Assembly: GCA_013368325.1 (NCBI GenBank)
Contig: JAACJK010000112.1
Coordinates: 496,001 to 560,000 of the forward strand
Length of the DNA: 64,000 nucleotides
Direction of reading: 5' to 3'
Source of the DNA: Ephemerocybe angulata
Taxonomy: Eukaryota > Basidiomycota > Agaricomycetes > Agaricales > Psathyrellaceae
The notes below the pieces were generated by a model. It was not told the DNA's origin and did not search any database. It saw only the letters and a list, made by a program, of their open reading frames with translations. Below are positions 34,394 to 45,500 of the stretch, in pieces (the stretch's first letter is position 1; each line of letters opens with the position of its first letter). Made by a program: the position numbers and the translations under genes.

Positions 34394-37300
34394 ATGGCTC
34401 CTGAACCAAGTGCCGGAAAATGCGACTACATCGACTGGGGAAACGAGTCGGAACTCACAGAACTTGAAGACTCGTCTGACGAAGAGGAAGAGGAGAAGGT
34501 TGAAGAGCGCCCGCCGCCACTTCCTCAGAGCGTCCAGCGTCCTCGACAACCCCCGACTCAACGCACGACACAGCCAGAAACTTCAAGGCCGGTGCGGTCT
34601 ACGAGACCGACGACACGGGCAGCGACCGAAGACAGCAGGGCGTCCGACGTGGGTAATGGCTGTTTGCCACCCATCAACGTCTCTACACCTTCAATCCTCA
34701 GTATATACCGTGCGTATCTGTGCCTTTCAGAACGCTCTCGGGGGCTTAGACTGGCTATATTTCTTTGCAGAATGGGTTACGACTGGTCTCATCAACACCA
34801 CGCCGCCCTATCAGCGAGGTATGGTCCTTTCCGCCTTTGTGCTACATGAGATGATAAAAGACCTGCAGATGTCGTCTGGAGCGAGCAGAAGCAAATGAAC
34901 TTGATAGAGTCTATCGCCACAGGATATCCTATTCCATTCCTCATCTTCCGTGAGCCCTACCCTTTCTTTCCTTGGCAAACGACATGAGTCGAGTCGAGGC
35001 GTTCCACAGGCCGCTGGTATGATCCGCAACTCGGAAAGACTTATAGAGTGTGCATTGACGGAAAGCAACGACTGACTTCTCTGCAGAGGTGCGTAATTTT
35101 TTTTTTCGTATCAAGGCGATTCTAATCTCCTTATCTTAGGTTCATGGATGGCGAGGTGAGATTCTGCCTCAATAAGCATTCGCGTAAACTCATTTAAGAC
35201 GATCCATCATGTTTCATGATAGATACCCTGTGAGCACCTTTTCTTTCGAGGCATTGTGAATGAACCTGACGGGCATCTTACAGTTAGGAACTCGTACGTA
35301 CCCGAGGCCACCCAATGCCTCGACCTTAATTCTAACTAGTCCTTTCTAGCCAAAAGAAGAAAGTATGGTGGAAGAAGAAGGAGCCCCAGCAGCGCAGGGT
35401 ACTTGTGGATGAAAATTTCAAGAGTGAATTCGTTGCGAAAAGCATGTACTTTATCGACCTGGAGGGAATTACTGAAGCTCAGGAGCGAGCTATCTTCCAA
35501 GTCAGAGGGCTACTCCTTTCCGACCGACTCATCGTACTGACATGTATTCGCACAGCGCGTCCAATTAGGAACTATCCTCACCCCAGCTGGTTTGTAATCC
35601 TTTTTAAGCCTCCTAAAAGACGAGCTGACGATAAGTTCAGAGCGCCTCCAAGCTATCAACGGCAACCTAGCTGAATTCGTGCGGAATATCCGTGACGACA
35701 TCTCCAAGTTTCCTGGACTAGGCAAACTAGCAGAATGGGGGAAGAACCGAGGAAAGGACTTCCTAGCACTGGCCCAGATCGTCTCCATCGTCTCAACACA
35801 GAAAGCGCCCGCAACCCTGCCCGAGCCAGAGAAGTTGACCGCCTTCCTCGAAGGTGGTAAACAAGCCGAGCTTCTAAAGCTCCGCGACACCATCATCCAC
35901 TCCTTCCAAATCTTCGGCCGCCTGCTACAGCATTCGACCTACGGCGCATGGCTCTTCAAGGGGAAGATATCTGCCGTCGAATTCGTTCTGGGGATCTACG
36001 TCGTCGTGTTGTACAGAAAGAGACTGACCGACTGTCAGCTGGCCGACGCGCTCAAGCAGATTTGGGGCCATGCTCGATCGAAATCGTGCTCGACGAAGAC
36101 GAAAAGCGGATTAAACAAATCTTGCACAGAGATGCGAAACATGATTGAAAAGCTAGCGCACAACAAGCTGAAGCTTGAGCGGGATCCGCAAAATACCACC
36201 AAGGCCGCAGACGTACCGCTCGGAGACGACGATGACCGCATGGATGAAGACAAGTCATCAAGACCCCCATCGCCCCCACCGAGATCGGCGACCCCACTCC
36301 CTCTTAAGAAGGACACCGTTTCCAAGAAGCGATCGCGCGTGGACGACTCGGACGACGATGATACCCCCCTTTCCAAGTTGAAGACCGAGAAGAGGAAGAA
36401 GGCCTCCACCTCCGCTTCCGCGTCCGCGCCGAAGAAAGCCAAGGTAGCCCCCCCTGCAAGGCGGAATGTCGTCGCATCGGATGACGATATGGAGGACGAC
36501 GAAAGCGATCCCCCGCAGCGCGTCCGCCACACGCCTCCCAAGCGTACGGTATCGTCGAGCAAGGCTCGGCCCAGTACCGTCGGCAAGGCTGGAGCAACAA
36601 AGAAGGTGTCCGCTGCTGAAACCAGGGTGAAACGGCCGCCCCCATCGTCGGCCTCCGCTTCAGCACCCCCTCCTCCTCCCAGTAGATCCGCCAACGACCC
36701 GCATTATCCATCAACATCGAGTGCGAGCAATACCCAACCTGCAGCATCCGCCTCGACGGCTGGTCGGAAGCCCAGTGCATCCGGACCGTCGTCAAAGTCG
36801 GCCTCTTCCTCCAACAGACCCGCCACGAGCCAGCCAGCTTCGGCGAAAAGCACGCCCGCACGGTCTGTCCACAACACCCCAGTCATCCCAGCCGCTGCGT
36901 TCCCAGGCCCCAGCAACACCAACAATAACAACGCGAGGTACTCGGTGCCCGCGACGCTCCTCCAAGGCGCCGCAGCGTCGCAGCCCGGCCCGCTGGATCG
37001 CTTGAAGCCCCTAAGGGATCCTCATGGCCCGAGGTATGGCGCGGACGGCGGTACACCCGGTGCTAGCGGAAGTGGTACGTATACCAGTACTAGTACGAAG
37101 TTGCCTACGCCCCCGAGCGAGTCGCCTGTGCCGGAGGAGGCGCGGAGGGGCGAGGCGCCGGGACCTCCCCCTACATCGGGATCTTCTTCTGGACTGAATG
37201 CGCAGGGGCGGGCGGAATGTCGGTTTGGCGGTGCGCCGAACGCGCCATCTCGCTCGACGGAGGTGCATCCAGGCTTTGGCTTCAGCCCAGCCACGTTCTC

Positions 37301-37865
37301 GTACCCACCTCGTTCATCACACCCCTCCCTACCACAACCTCCTCAACCGCAAGCAGAGGCACAGTCCTCGCAGAGACGTCCATCATCGTCGTCGAACAAC
37401 CAGAGTCGGGCGTCGTCATCGTCTTCGATCCCCGGCTACAGTACGCATCGCGCAGCCCCGCCGGCGAATCCGGTTCCGCCAGCGACGAATTCGAGCTCTG
37501 CCCTGGGCGACCTGCAGGAGATGAGGGCTGCGTTACCTTCAAATTCAAGTTTGCCGAAGGGACTGAGCTTTAAGAAAACACCGACGCCCACGCCGTCTCC
37601 TGTTGTCCCTCAGGCTGCGCCTGGATATAACCCAAATGGGCTCGGGGATTATGGGGACTCATTGTCAGGGAGGAGTACTCTGGTGAAGACTGAGCCGGCG
37701 AATGTTCTTCCAGCGGCGCTTCCGCCGTTGCCTACGAGGAGAACGGATGTTCGATGGGCCCCGTTTAATTCGGGGGGCCAGAGACGGCCGGGTCAGCCAA
37801 GTGTGGATCCTAGGAGGGGACCACCGCCTCCGGGACCAGGCGGGAGGGGGTTCATGGGGAAGTGA
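34394..37865 (+). CDS. DUF262 domain protein with long disordered C-terminal tail
   Basis: Ten exons keep frame (2979 nt, 992 aa): 34394-34652, 34702-34818, 34869-34949, 35010-35088, 35140-35155, 35223-35229, 35284-35293, 35350-35500, 35556-35589 and 35641-37865. After an acidic N-terminus, residues about 115-300 form a DUF262 (ParB-like) domain: TTPPYQRDVVWSEQKQMN, then CIDGKQRLTSLQRFMDGE, matching the family's xPxYQRxxVW and DGxQRLT motifs. A helical region follows (to about residue 430), then roughly 550 residues of Ser/Pro-rich low complexity with basic patches (KKRSRVDD, KKAKVAPPARR) that look like nuclear signals. In bacteria DUF262 occurs in GmrSD-type and related defence nucleases; the fungal role is unknown. 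Exon boundaries between 34640 and 34780 are the least certain, since a good-looking acceptor at 34780 is out of phase. Confidence 0.82.
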
Positions 37866-39551
37866 TGTGCAAGTGATGTGGGATGCTTTTATATGTCTCG
37901 ACTTCTCAATTCACGCCTTTTTGATATGGCTGCTCTTTGCTTCCTATTACGTCCTACGTTTCTGCTTTACTTGATACGATGTCTGACATTCTTCTCGTTG
38001 CGAGCCCTTCGTTCGTTCTTCCACTCGCTGCCTCTGCCCTTCTGTCTCTTGTTTTGTCTGACTTATGATACATACACGCACATTTCTACCTCACGTTTGT
38101 TAAGACCTCTTAAGACCCCCTTATTCGTAGTGTACATCCTTTCTCGCGCTTTTAGCTTACTCACACAGTCGGGCCATATTGCGACCTTGCCGCAGGTTGT
38201 GTATGATACTCCCTCTCACTCTTATTAGGATGTTTCTCGCTATGCATATGAATACAACCGTAGTAACCCCTCGTGCACTTGGTGAGATAGGGGCTGAATT
38301 ACGCGACGCGACGCGACTTGATGGGCCGGTTTTTCCTGGGAAAATATGACTGATCCATCCTCCTCCCAACGGTCATGACCTCCTAATGTCGATGACCAGC
38401 GATTTATCTGGTACGTAGCTTCGCCACGGGTATCGATTTCCAACACATACTCTTGGTAAAGAACGCTAGCCTCGAAACCTCTCGCCGTCTGTATCATCGC
38501 AAATCCTTCGATGGGCCGCTTCACGAGCTGCACCGACCAGCACCGACCCTTCTTGAGTGTTCTACTCGCGCTTTGGAGTTGCATGGTCACCATTCCTAAC
38601 AGCTGGTTGGCTTGTTTCTAGGACGACCAATAGCGGAGCAGATACTCTTGGATGCTGCGAGAAGACTCCGCTGAGGGAAGGCTGCCCACGGTTTGTTCGA
38701 TGAATGCCAGTCAATCTTCAAATGTTACTTGCCGCACGTCATACTTTTGCATGCCATTGCCACCCTGTGCATGCATCGCCCATATCCCTGTCGAATTTCG
38801 ATCATTTCGACTCAAATCTGAACACTAATCATCCCAACTTCGTTACTGTCCTTGTATGCTCTCCTCCTGGTGTCTCTGGCCTCTCTGGAGACGCGTACTC
38901 TTCGCTTTACGCCCAAGAATCCACAATTAGCTTTGTAGCAATCTGCTCCCGACCTCCATCTAATATTGACCTACAACCTTCTCGCCCTCCGTGAGGCGTC
39001 GGGCGGTGTTCGGTAGCGCTCAAGCCCAGTCAACCCTTGGTCATCGCTCTGGCTCCGGACACGGGTGCTGTCACCTAAACTTCACAGTCAAACTCAGCCA
39101 TATCATCCCACTATCATCATGGCCTTCCGTGCCCAGCGCCCGACGACGTGCTGGAGGTTTCCGTTACCACTACGACGATGTTGAAGAGTTTTAGACACAG
39201 TGGCAACCTAGTTCGGGCTTCTTCCAGCTTACTGCATTTGTGCTTCTATCCTGTCGAGGCGCATGAAACGGACTTTCACTCCACAGAATATGAACACCAC
39301 AGGTCGGCACACCGGTGCTCTATGCATGTCTCTCGCTTTCGAAGCCGACTCCACAGACTAGACCGACTTTTCTTGTGTTCAGATATCGAGGAAGCGAAGT
39401 AGATGGTACCGTTCGCACTTATAACCAGGCGAAGGGGAAGCTAGGGCTCCTCAGTCCTTCGAAACTCTCCACGTTCGAGCGCCGTGTTCAGCAGCCGTCC
39501 AGCTCGCCCTTGAGTCGCTCTTTCCAGGAAGCTACACTATAGTCTTCTAAT
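37866..39551. other. Intergenic region 3' of DUF262 and 5' of secreted-protein gene 1
   Basis: About 1.7 kb. It begins with a T-rich 3' UTR-like stretch. One minus-strand frame (38240-38593) is listed separately. Several + strand frames between 38704 and 39542 are open but have no recognisable product. Confidence 0.35.
38240..38593 (-). CDS. Possible 117-aa hypothetical protein
   Basis: An open frame of 117 codons starts MVTMQLQSASRTLKKG and contains a mixed-composition stretch (EGFAMIQTARGFEASVLYQE) that looks more protein-like than most shadows here. There is no antisense gene to explain it. I recognise no domain, and no intron or promoter signal supports it. It could be a fragment of a larger, decayed gene. 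Confidence 0.22.
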   Translation of the reverse strand: MVTMQLQSASRTLKKGRCWSVQLVKRPIEGFAMIQTARGFEASVLYQEYVLEIDTRGEATYQINRWSSTLGGHDRWEEDGSVIFSQEKPAHQVASRRVIQPLSHQVHEGLLRLYSYA

Positions 39552-40038
39552 ATGCGACGCTCTACCGCCATTTTCATCCTGATCTCAGGTATCGCCGCGA
39601 TCCTCCTTCCTGCTGTGAACGCGCAGCCCAGCGCCCGGTCTATCTGTTATACCTGCCCCGAGCAAGACAGCGGGCTCGCCGACCTTTCTTCCACCGCGGA
39701 CCTGGGCTACAACCCTTTCGCATGTGTCTACGGCGACGCTGGTACCTGCCACTACTCACTCGTGCGTTCAGACTTTCCGTCATATCCTGACCGTGACTTA
39801 GATCATGTGTACCTCGGTGTTCATTCAGGACGGTGACTTGGCCATGGACGACAACAGCAACGGCTGTCCCAGCACCGCCCTCAACCTCTGCCTGCGCAGG
39901 AGGGCAGAGCAGAAGGAGCGTGCTCTCCCGAAGAGCCCCCGTGCACCAAGCCCTGCTGCCTTTGCGACGAAGCCCAAGGTTATGCAGATCAGGAAATCCT
40001 TGAAGAAGGAGAGGACAAAACTCGCTTACAACGCTTGA
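39552..40038 (+). CDS. Small secreted cysteine-containing protein, copy 1
   Basis: Exon 1 is 39552-39761 and exon 2 is 39829-40038, joined over a 67-nt intron (GTGCGT...TTCAG), giving 139 aa. The first 24 residues (MRRSTAIFILISGIAAILLP plus AVNA) are a strong signal peptide. The mature part has CYTCPEQD, then NPFACVYGDAGTCHYS, and after the intron GCPSTALNLC; six to seven cysteines fall in a compact N-terminal region. The C-terminal third is basic and Pro/Ala-rich (RRRAEQKERALPKSPRAP). It is clearly paralogous to the gene at 41116: same intron position, identical 210-nt first exon. Function is unknown; it may be an extracellular effector-like or surface protein. No family name is assigned. 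Confidence 0.75.
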
Positions 40039-41115
40039 GTTCGATTCGTCGCCACTGGCATCTAGACTTGAAGGTAGAAGGATCCGATTGGAGTTGGGGC
40101 GAAGCCCATACTATTCCTTTCACTGTCCACGTTCATCTCTCTGCGGTCCTCCTTTACCATTAGAAGCCCACCCTTCCTTCTCTCTTTTGTTTTTCATCAT
40201 TTGTTTAGAAGTCTGTCTATTTCTTCCTTGCTCACGACTGTTTACGAGATTAACCTCTTCCCCAGTATGTGTATGTAGTCCCCGCCTCCGAGCCTTGAAG
40301 GGTATAACCAATATGAAGTCTGCCGGCGTGGTTGAGCATCGGCAGCGCCACCGTCCGCTATTGTGAATGAGAGACACCGTTTTTGGTGCTTCTTCGACTA
40401 GGCGGCCGCAACCCCAGTTAACTCTCCTGGGAGTAATCATCGCTCACCAGCACTGAGGCAAGTCTTGTCGTTCATGAGCATTGCATACTAACGCTTCTCG
40501 GGAGCTACCATTGAACTGCCATAATTTGTTCTGTTCAGCCCTCGATTTACAGGTATTCGACGGGGCGAAGCCAACGTCCGAGCGTGTCTAGCGATTGCTG
40601 CTGACTGCCACCTTGTCCACAACCCTTGGCAGCTGCAGTGCCGAGGTCAGCACCAAGATTATTGGTACCAGGGGCACCGGTGGAACGTAAGACATTGTTA
40701 CCTCAAACGATAACTGCAGGGGCGCCTCACAAGCCCGTTCACTGATCGATGAGTGTGGCCATACGATTCAGAGTGCCGCTTGTCTCTAACAAATCCGAGA
40801 CTTTCACTGGCTTAAGAACGCGCCGTGCACACTTATGGGCTTTTCTCCTTTCTGGCTGCCGACGTCTTCATCGAAGAACCCCAAATATGACTGGTGGGGC
40901 GCTCAGGAGAGAGCAGCATTCATCGGCCTCTGATGGCTTGAGACACCACATCGCTCAGGACACCTATATCTACCTGCAACGCGTTGTTTAATCCAACACG
41001 CTCTTTCTTCTCCCTCCAAGTACCTGTTTATTCTTCCCGACGCCTGTCGTCGTCTATCCAGCCTTAGAAAGCTTCGCCAGCACCACACTCTTTCGCTCAC
41101 CCTTTCACCCCAATC
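40039..41115. other. Intergenic region between the two secreted-protein paralogs
   Basis: About 1.1 kb with no supported gene. The last 100 bp before the second copy are CT-rich (CTCTTTCTTCTCCCTCC), as is common in fungal leaders. Confidence 0.4.
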
Positions 41116-41592
41116 ATGCACTTCTCAACAATTTCCGCTGTCCTCGGCACGTTGATGGCTCTTGGGACGACCGTCCAAGCCCAGGAGCCTTCCAATACGC
41201 CGGGCTGCTGGGTCTGCCCAGCGGAAGATAGGGTCAACTATCCCTTGACGAACACAAACTACGACGCCAGCCCCTTCGTATGCATATACGGAGATGATGA
41301 CATCTTCAACTGCAGCTTCAGCTCTGTGAGTTCATGTATATATTCACCTTCTATGCGCCGACTAATATATATTCAGTCTACCGGTGTTCTCGTGGAAGAC
41401 AACAACCTGGGCTTGTGCCCCGCTGCCGCCATCGAAAACTGCTCTGAGCGCCGTGCCATCATGAGACGCAGGGCTCTCCCCCATGCCCCTGCTGCCCCCG
41501 TTCCTGCCGCCCGAGAGGTCAAGCCTGGCCTCATGCACACCCGCACGCGTCTCGGCGAGAGCAAGAAGCGCCTCCACAACCACTTCGACTAG
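41116..41592 (+). CDS. Small secreted cysteine-containing protein, copy 2
   Basis: Exon 1 is 41116-41325 and exon 2 is 41377-41592 with a 51-nt intron (GTGAGT...TTCAG), giving 141 aa. Residues 1-22 (MHFSTISAVLGTLMALGTTV then QA) are a signal peptide. The mature N-terminus has CWVCPAED, SPFVCIYGDDDIFNCSFS, then LCPAAAIENC, matching the cysteine pattern CxxCP...C(V/I)YGD...C...CP...C of copy 1. A basic segment (CSERRAIMRRRALP) precedes a Pro/Ala-rich linker and a basic C-terminus; the Arg clusters could be Kex2 sites (inference). The pair looks like a tandem duplication separated by about 1 kb. Confidence 0.78.
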   Translation: MHFSTISAVLGTLMALGTTVQAQEPSNTPGCWVCPAEDRVNYPLTNTNYDASPFVCIYGDDDIFNCSFSSVSSCIYSPSMRRLIYIQSTGVLVEDNNLGLCPAAAIENCSERRAIMRRRALPHAPAAPVPAAREVKPGLMHTRTRLGESKKRLHNHFD

Positions 41593-41829
41593 AATGCAAC
41601 TTCCCCAAATCCTGTTTGCTCGTTTCTCCTATCCTCCTATCGCTAATCTTTCTATGTTCGCGACCCCCCTTTACTACGTTTTCTGATCGTCCCGAGCTCG
41701 ACATCCTTTATTTATTTAACCTGTTCCATCATGTTCGTTACATTATTCCGCGAGAAGGTATCCGAGAGATGTAAAACCCAACTGTTCGTCCTATGTTGTA
41801 CTGTACACGCACACTTCCGCTCCCTCTGT

Positions 41830-44800
41830 TCAGATATAAAACATTCGTTCCTTAACGTTATCGTGAAGCTGAGCCACGCAAAGTAAGTTAGCCTATCGAC
41901 ACTGGGAGATCGAAACTAAAGGACGTACGCCTTGACCCCAGGCTTTCTCTGCAGCCTCGAACACCCTGCGTTCGCGTTCCTCCTTCTCTGCTTTCCTATC
42001 CAAAAGTCCCTTTGGAAGAGGACCCTGACCCCCGGCTGTTGTCGCAGCGTCGGACGCCAGGAAGTCGTTAAGATAGCAGCGGCCCCTCTCGCATGCAAGA
42101 TCGGCGTAATAGGCGGCGGGTATCAAGCTAACCGCCTTGGTAGCCCGTGCGTATAGGTAGCTCGTATCGTGCGTTCCTTGTTGAATTTCGTCCGCAGTCA
42201 GGGAGTTCTCGTCGTACACTACTGTATAGTGGGTTGATTTGACAAAACCTTGGAGTCCTGCGTGAGCTTGCAGATAGAAGTCGAAGTCGAATCTGGAGAG
42301 GAATCGCTTTCAGTAAACCTGGGTATGACAACTCTGGACTCGGGACGGTGGACTTACACTCCAGTGACGCCCTTATCAACTATTGTTCCAGGTCGGGTGT
42401 TCCCGTTCTTGTCAGCGTACTGGGAACTGGTGGCGAAGAACCTGAGGGGATCAGTCAGAGGTTGCATCAACCGGATACTCAAGTAAATCATACTTTGCAT
42501 GGTGTCGTTTCCTGACACACGAGGAGTATATGGCGGGGGAGTTAGATCTCGGAAAGAAACACTCAGAGAGAGAACTGACCCGCAGATTATGATACTGAGT
42601 GTTGGTCGATATGGTTTGCTTCCCCGAGCTGGCGTTGACAATTTCTTGAAAGCCAACAACATAGCCGGTAGCTCGCTCTCGATTACGATGTCAAATTGAC
42701 CCTGACGCGCTTGTGAGTGACAACGCACTACGACCCAGACGGAACAGGCAGACATACCTCGGAGACGCCATCACGGTATACAAACATGCGGCTTGGCAAA
42801 ACCTTGTTCTTCCTCTCGTAAAGTAGCAATCTCTCAACAAGCATCTCACTCAACCCTTCCACCATCTAAAAAGGACTGTGAGCACCATTTTCAATGGTAT
42901 AGATGCCATCCTCACCTCTTCCTTCCCCTTCTGGATACGCAAGCTTGCAGGGAACTGCACGAAGTTGTCGTCCGTGCTGGCAACAACCGCAGCAATTGAC
43001 GGAGAGCCGTCTTTGCTTCCTGGTCCCGGGTGAGTAACGTCGATTCCTACCATGATGGTCTTCTTCTTTCGAAGCCACTTCATAGCATTATCCTCAAGCT
43101 TTTAGACGCGAGGTTAGTGAAAGTTAAATCCCCTTTGGTAATGGAAGCTCACCAGATGATTTATTCCCCCCAGTTTGGTGTTGACTTTCAGAGCGACGTT
43201 GGATAGATACTGGTCCCGTTTGTTGCCGTGCTCCGAGTCACCCAAGACCTTGGGCAGCTGCATGTGAAGAGTCATAATCCCTAGCTCGACGTCGCCAATC
43301 CTCTGTTACAGACTGCTGAGAAGACTGCAAACTTGCAATACGAGTACGAAAGAGCGTACCTTGATCCCTGGGTATATGTAGTTATCTCTCTTCTCCAGTA
43401 ACACGAGCATGAACCCCGGCCGAGGCTCCTTTCTCTGCTCACACTCGTCAAGGGTAGACTTTAGCCCATTCCGGATGATAGTCAGCGCCCGCAACCTCCC
43501 AGGATCATCGAACTCCCTTGGCATCGTAACAATAGGGAGAAGCTTCGGAAGACCGTTGGGAATATTGACGCCCGCGCTCTGGAGCTTCGCTTTGAATCCC
43601 ATGACCAGTTCCTTAAGCCTTTGGTCCTGGTTGTCTCGAATAACGAACGGAGGTGGCCCCCTGTTTGGAGGCCACTCCTCCTTCAACACCAGGACCCACC
43701 AAGCCTGTGCAACCCCACCAACGCGGAACTTCAGATCGACGATGTTCCAACTACCGTTATTGGCGCGGATAGGGTTCCCTCGGTACTGCACACTGGGTGG
43801 AGGGAGCTCTCGACCTGGGACCACTGCCATTTCTGTGTCAACGGCCACGTCAAATCCTGAAGCTAGGAGCTGCGGTGCGGGAGGCGATAGACCGAGCACT
43901 GGGAAGCCGGTTTGCGTAATGGCCTCACCAGCGACACGGGGTCGGACGCTGGCAATCTTCACGATGTCGACCTTATCACGGTAAGCGCATCCATCTAGGA
44001 TTTCACAGAGCTCTGCCGGAATCCACTGGCGGTTCTTTCCATTGCCAAGGTCAACGACTGGTAAATCAGTTGGATGTTTGAGAGTTATCTTGTACTCTAC
44101 AGGGTAGCGTTAGCGAGTACAGCCAGTCGGGCTGTGATTAGTACTTACTCTTCTTGAAGAACTGTTCGACGCTTGTCTTTCCGCCAAACTCTTGGCAGTC
44201 GAAAAAGGTGTTACGAGCAGTCGTCGTTCCAATTGCATTGAGCTTCTTGCGATGATGGAGGTGCAGCGTGCGGACTTTGATGCTCCTGATCATAGCCTTG
44301 GAAAGGGTTGGCAGGCTTCCTCGGGAAGACTCGCTGAATTGGAGTAATCTATCGGCCAGATTGCCAGGTTCGACAAAGGCAGTCATGCACGCGTTGCTGG
44401 GTTGGGGTATAAGTGTGAGGTTGAAGTACGTGTCGCGAGTACTCACACATTGACCATCAGCTGCTTGAAGCCTGGCCGCAAGGAAACGAAGAACCCCTGC
44501 TTGAGGTACAGATCTGGTCTAAACTGTATTTTTGGAGTAGCATTCGACGATGGGAAGAAGAAGCGACTGTTCCCCACTCGAACGCCATTGCGTTGGGCAT
44601 GTTGCTGTAAGACCAAATTGAGGGACGACACCAAAGGCAACGGGTCATAGTCGCGGCTCTGGGGTTACCATCCAGGTATCTATGATCGCCTTCAACTATT
44701 GGCACTCTAATACGCAGCTATATGGGCACCTACCGTGTCATATCTTGGGCCTTGAGCTCATCGAGGAATTTAATCGACACGACGTAGGTCGGAGAGTCGG

Positions 44801-45428
44801 CCGTTACTGCAACACCGTCAAAGTCGGTGTAACGAAGCTGGATGTCAAGAGGGTCGGGTAGCTTCCGGGCGGACACCAAGCGCTCGCTCTTGTCATGAGC
44901 AATGTACGGAAGGTGAGGTTGGCATAGCGGGTTTCTCTCCAAAAGTTGGAAGATCCGCGCCTTACGATCGCCCAGCCCCTTCTTGGGTGTAATCCCGACA
45001 GTATACCTATACACAGGGCCTTTGGGGAGACGAACAGCGAAGAAATTGGCACGAAGGGTGACAGGGGTTCCACGAGTACCATATCCAGGCCGCAAGGGCC
45101 TTTCAGGAGTCACAGGCAGGTTCTTGAAGCTTGCAATCAGGGCCTGTTGCGTGCTATCGTTGAGCCGGGGAGGTAGTTGAGCTGGGGCACCCTCGTTGAA
45201 GATGACAGGCCCTCCAAAGCCGCCTCGTCCACCACCGCCACCGGGAGGGCCGCGGTTGTCGTACCCGCGCCCACCACCACCAGGTCCGCCACGAGGGGGG
45301 CCTCCACCTCGGTCGAAGCCCCCACCACGGCCTCGTTGAGGAGGGGGACCGCCTCTGTCGCCATGAGGGCCTCGTCCTCCCCGTCCTGGTCCACCGCGCC
45401 CACCAGCTCCAGTACCTCGGTTGCTCAT
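41830..45428 (-). CDS. AGO: Argonaute protein (RNA silencing slicer)
   Basis: Twelve exons (45428-44734, 44679-44447, 44396-44149, 44096-43360, 43302-43153, 43098-42916, 42865-42758, 42701-42580, 42511-42494, 42441-42358, 42292-41929, 41868-41830) encode about 993 aa. An RGG/Gly-rich N-terminus leads to N, PAZ (around SVEQFFKKKYKITLKHP), MID and PIWI domains. PIWI keeps the slicer tetrad: Asp in GIDVTHPGP, Glu at the KGKEEMVEG finger, Asp in YRDGVSEGQF, His in STHYTVVYDEN. The protein ends with the typical MFYI. It should bind small RNAs and cleave targets in RNAi/quelling. The exons sum to one base short of a full frame: in exon 2, YLDGNP and the next segment RDYDPLPLVSSLN are in different frames, with the break at a run of four G on the + strand (44661-44664). 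No splice choice I tried repairs this. Exon 9 is only 18 nt. Confidence 0.95.
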
Positions 45429-45492
45429 GTTGTTGTCGTCGGGCCTTGATAGCACGCAAAAGAAATGTGTCTGAGTCAATCAAGGACCTGGG

Positions 45493-45500
45493 CTTTATAC
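45493..45500. repeat. Left 8-bp target-site duplication (CTTTATAC)
   Basis: CTTTATAC directly abuts the left end of the inverted-repeat element and is repeated exactly at 45957-45964. Confidence 0.85.

Noticed and set aside
34702..34780. Alternative intron in DUF262 exon 2 ending at a strong TTTCTTTGCAG acceptor
   Set aside because: The splice phase does not match the QRDVVW frame with any available upstream donor, so the longer exon was kept, with low certainty.
40749..40991. Open frame between the two secreted-protein genes
   Set aside because: No signal peptide, no cysteine pattern and no splice support; probably promoter sequence.
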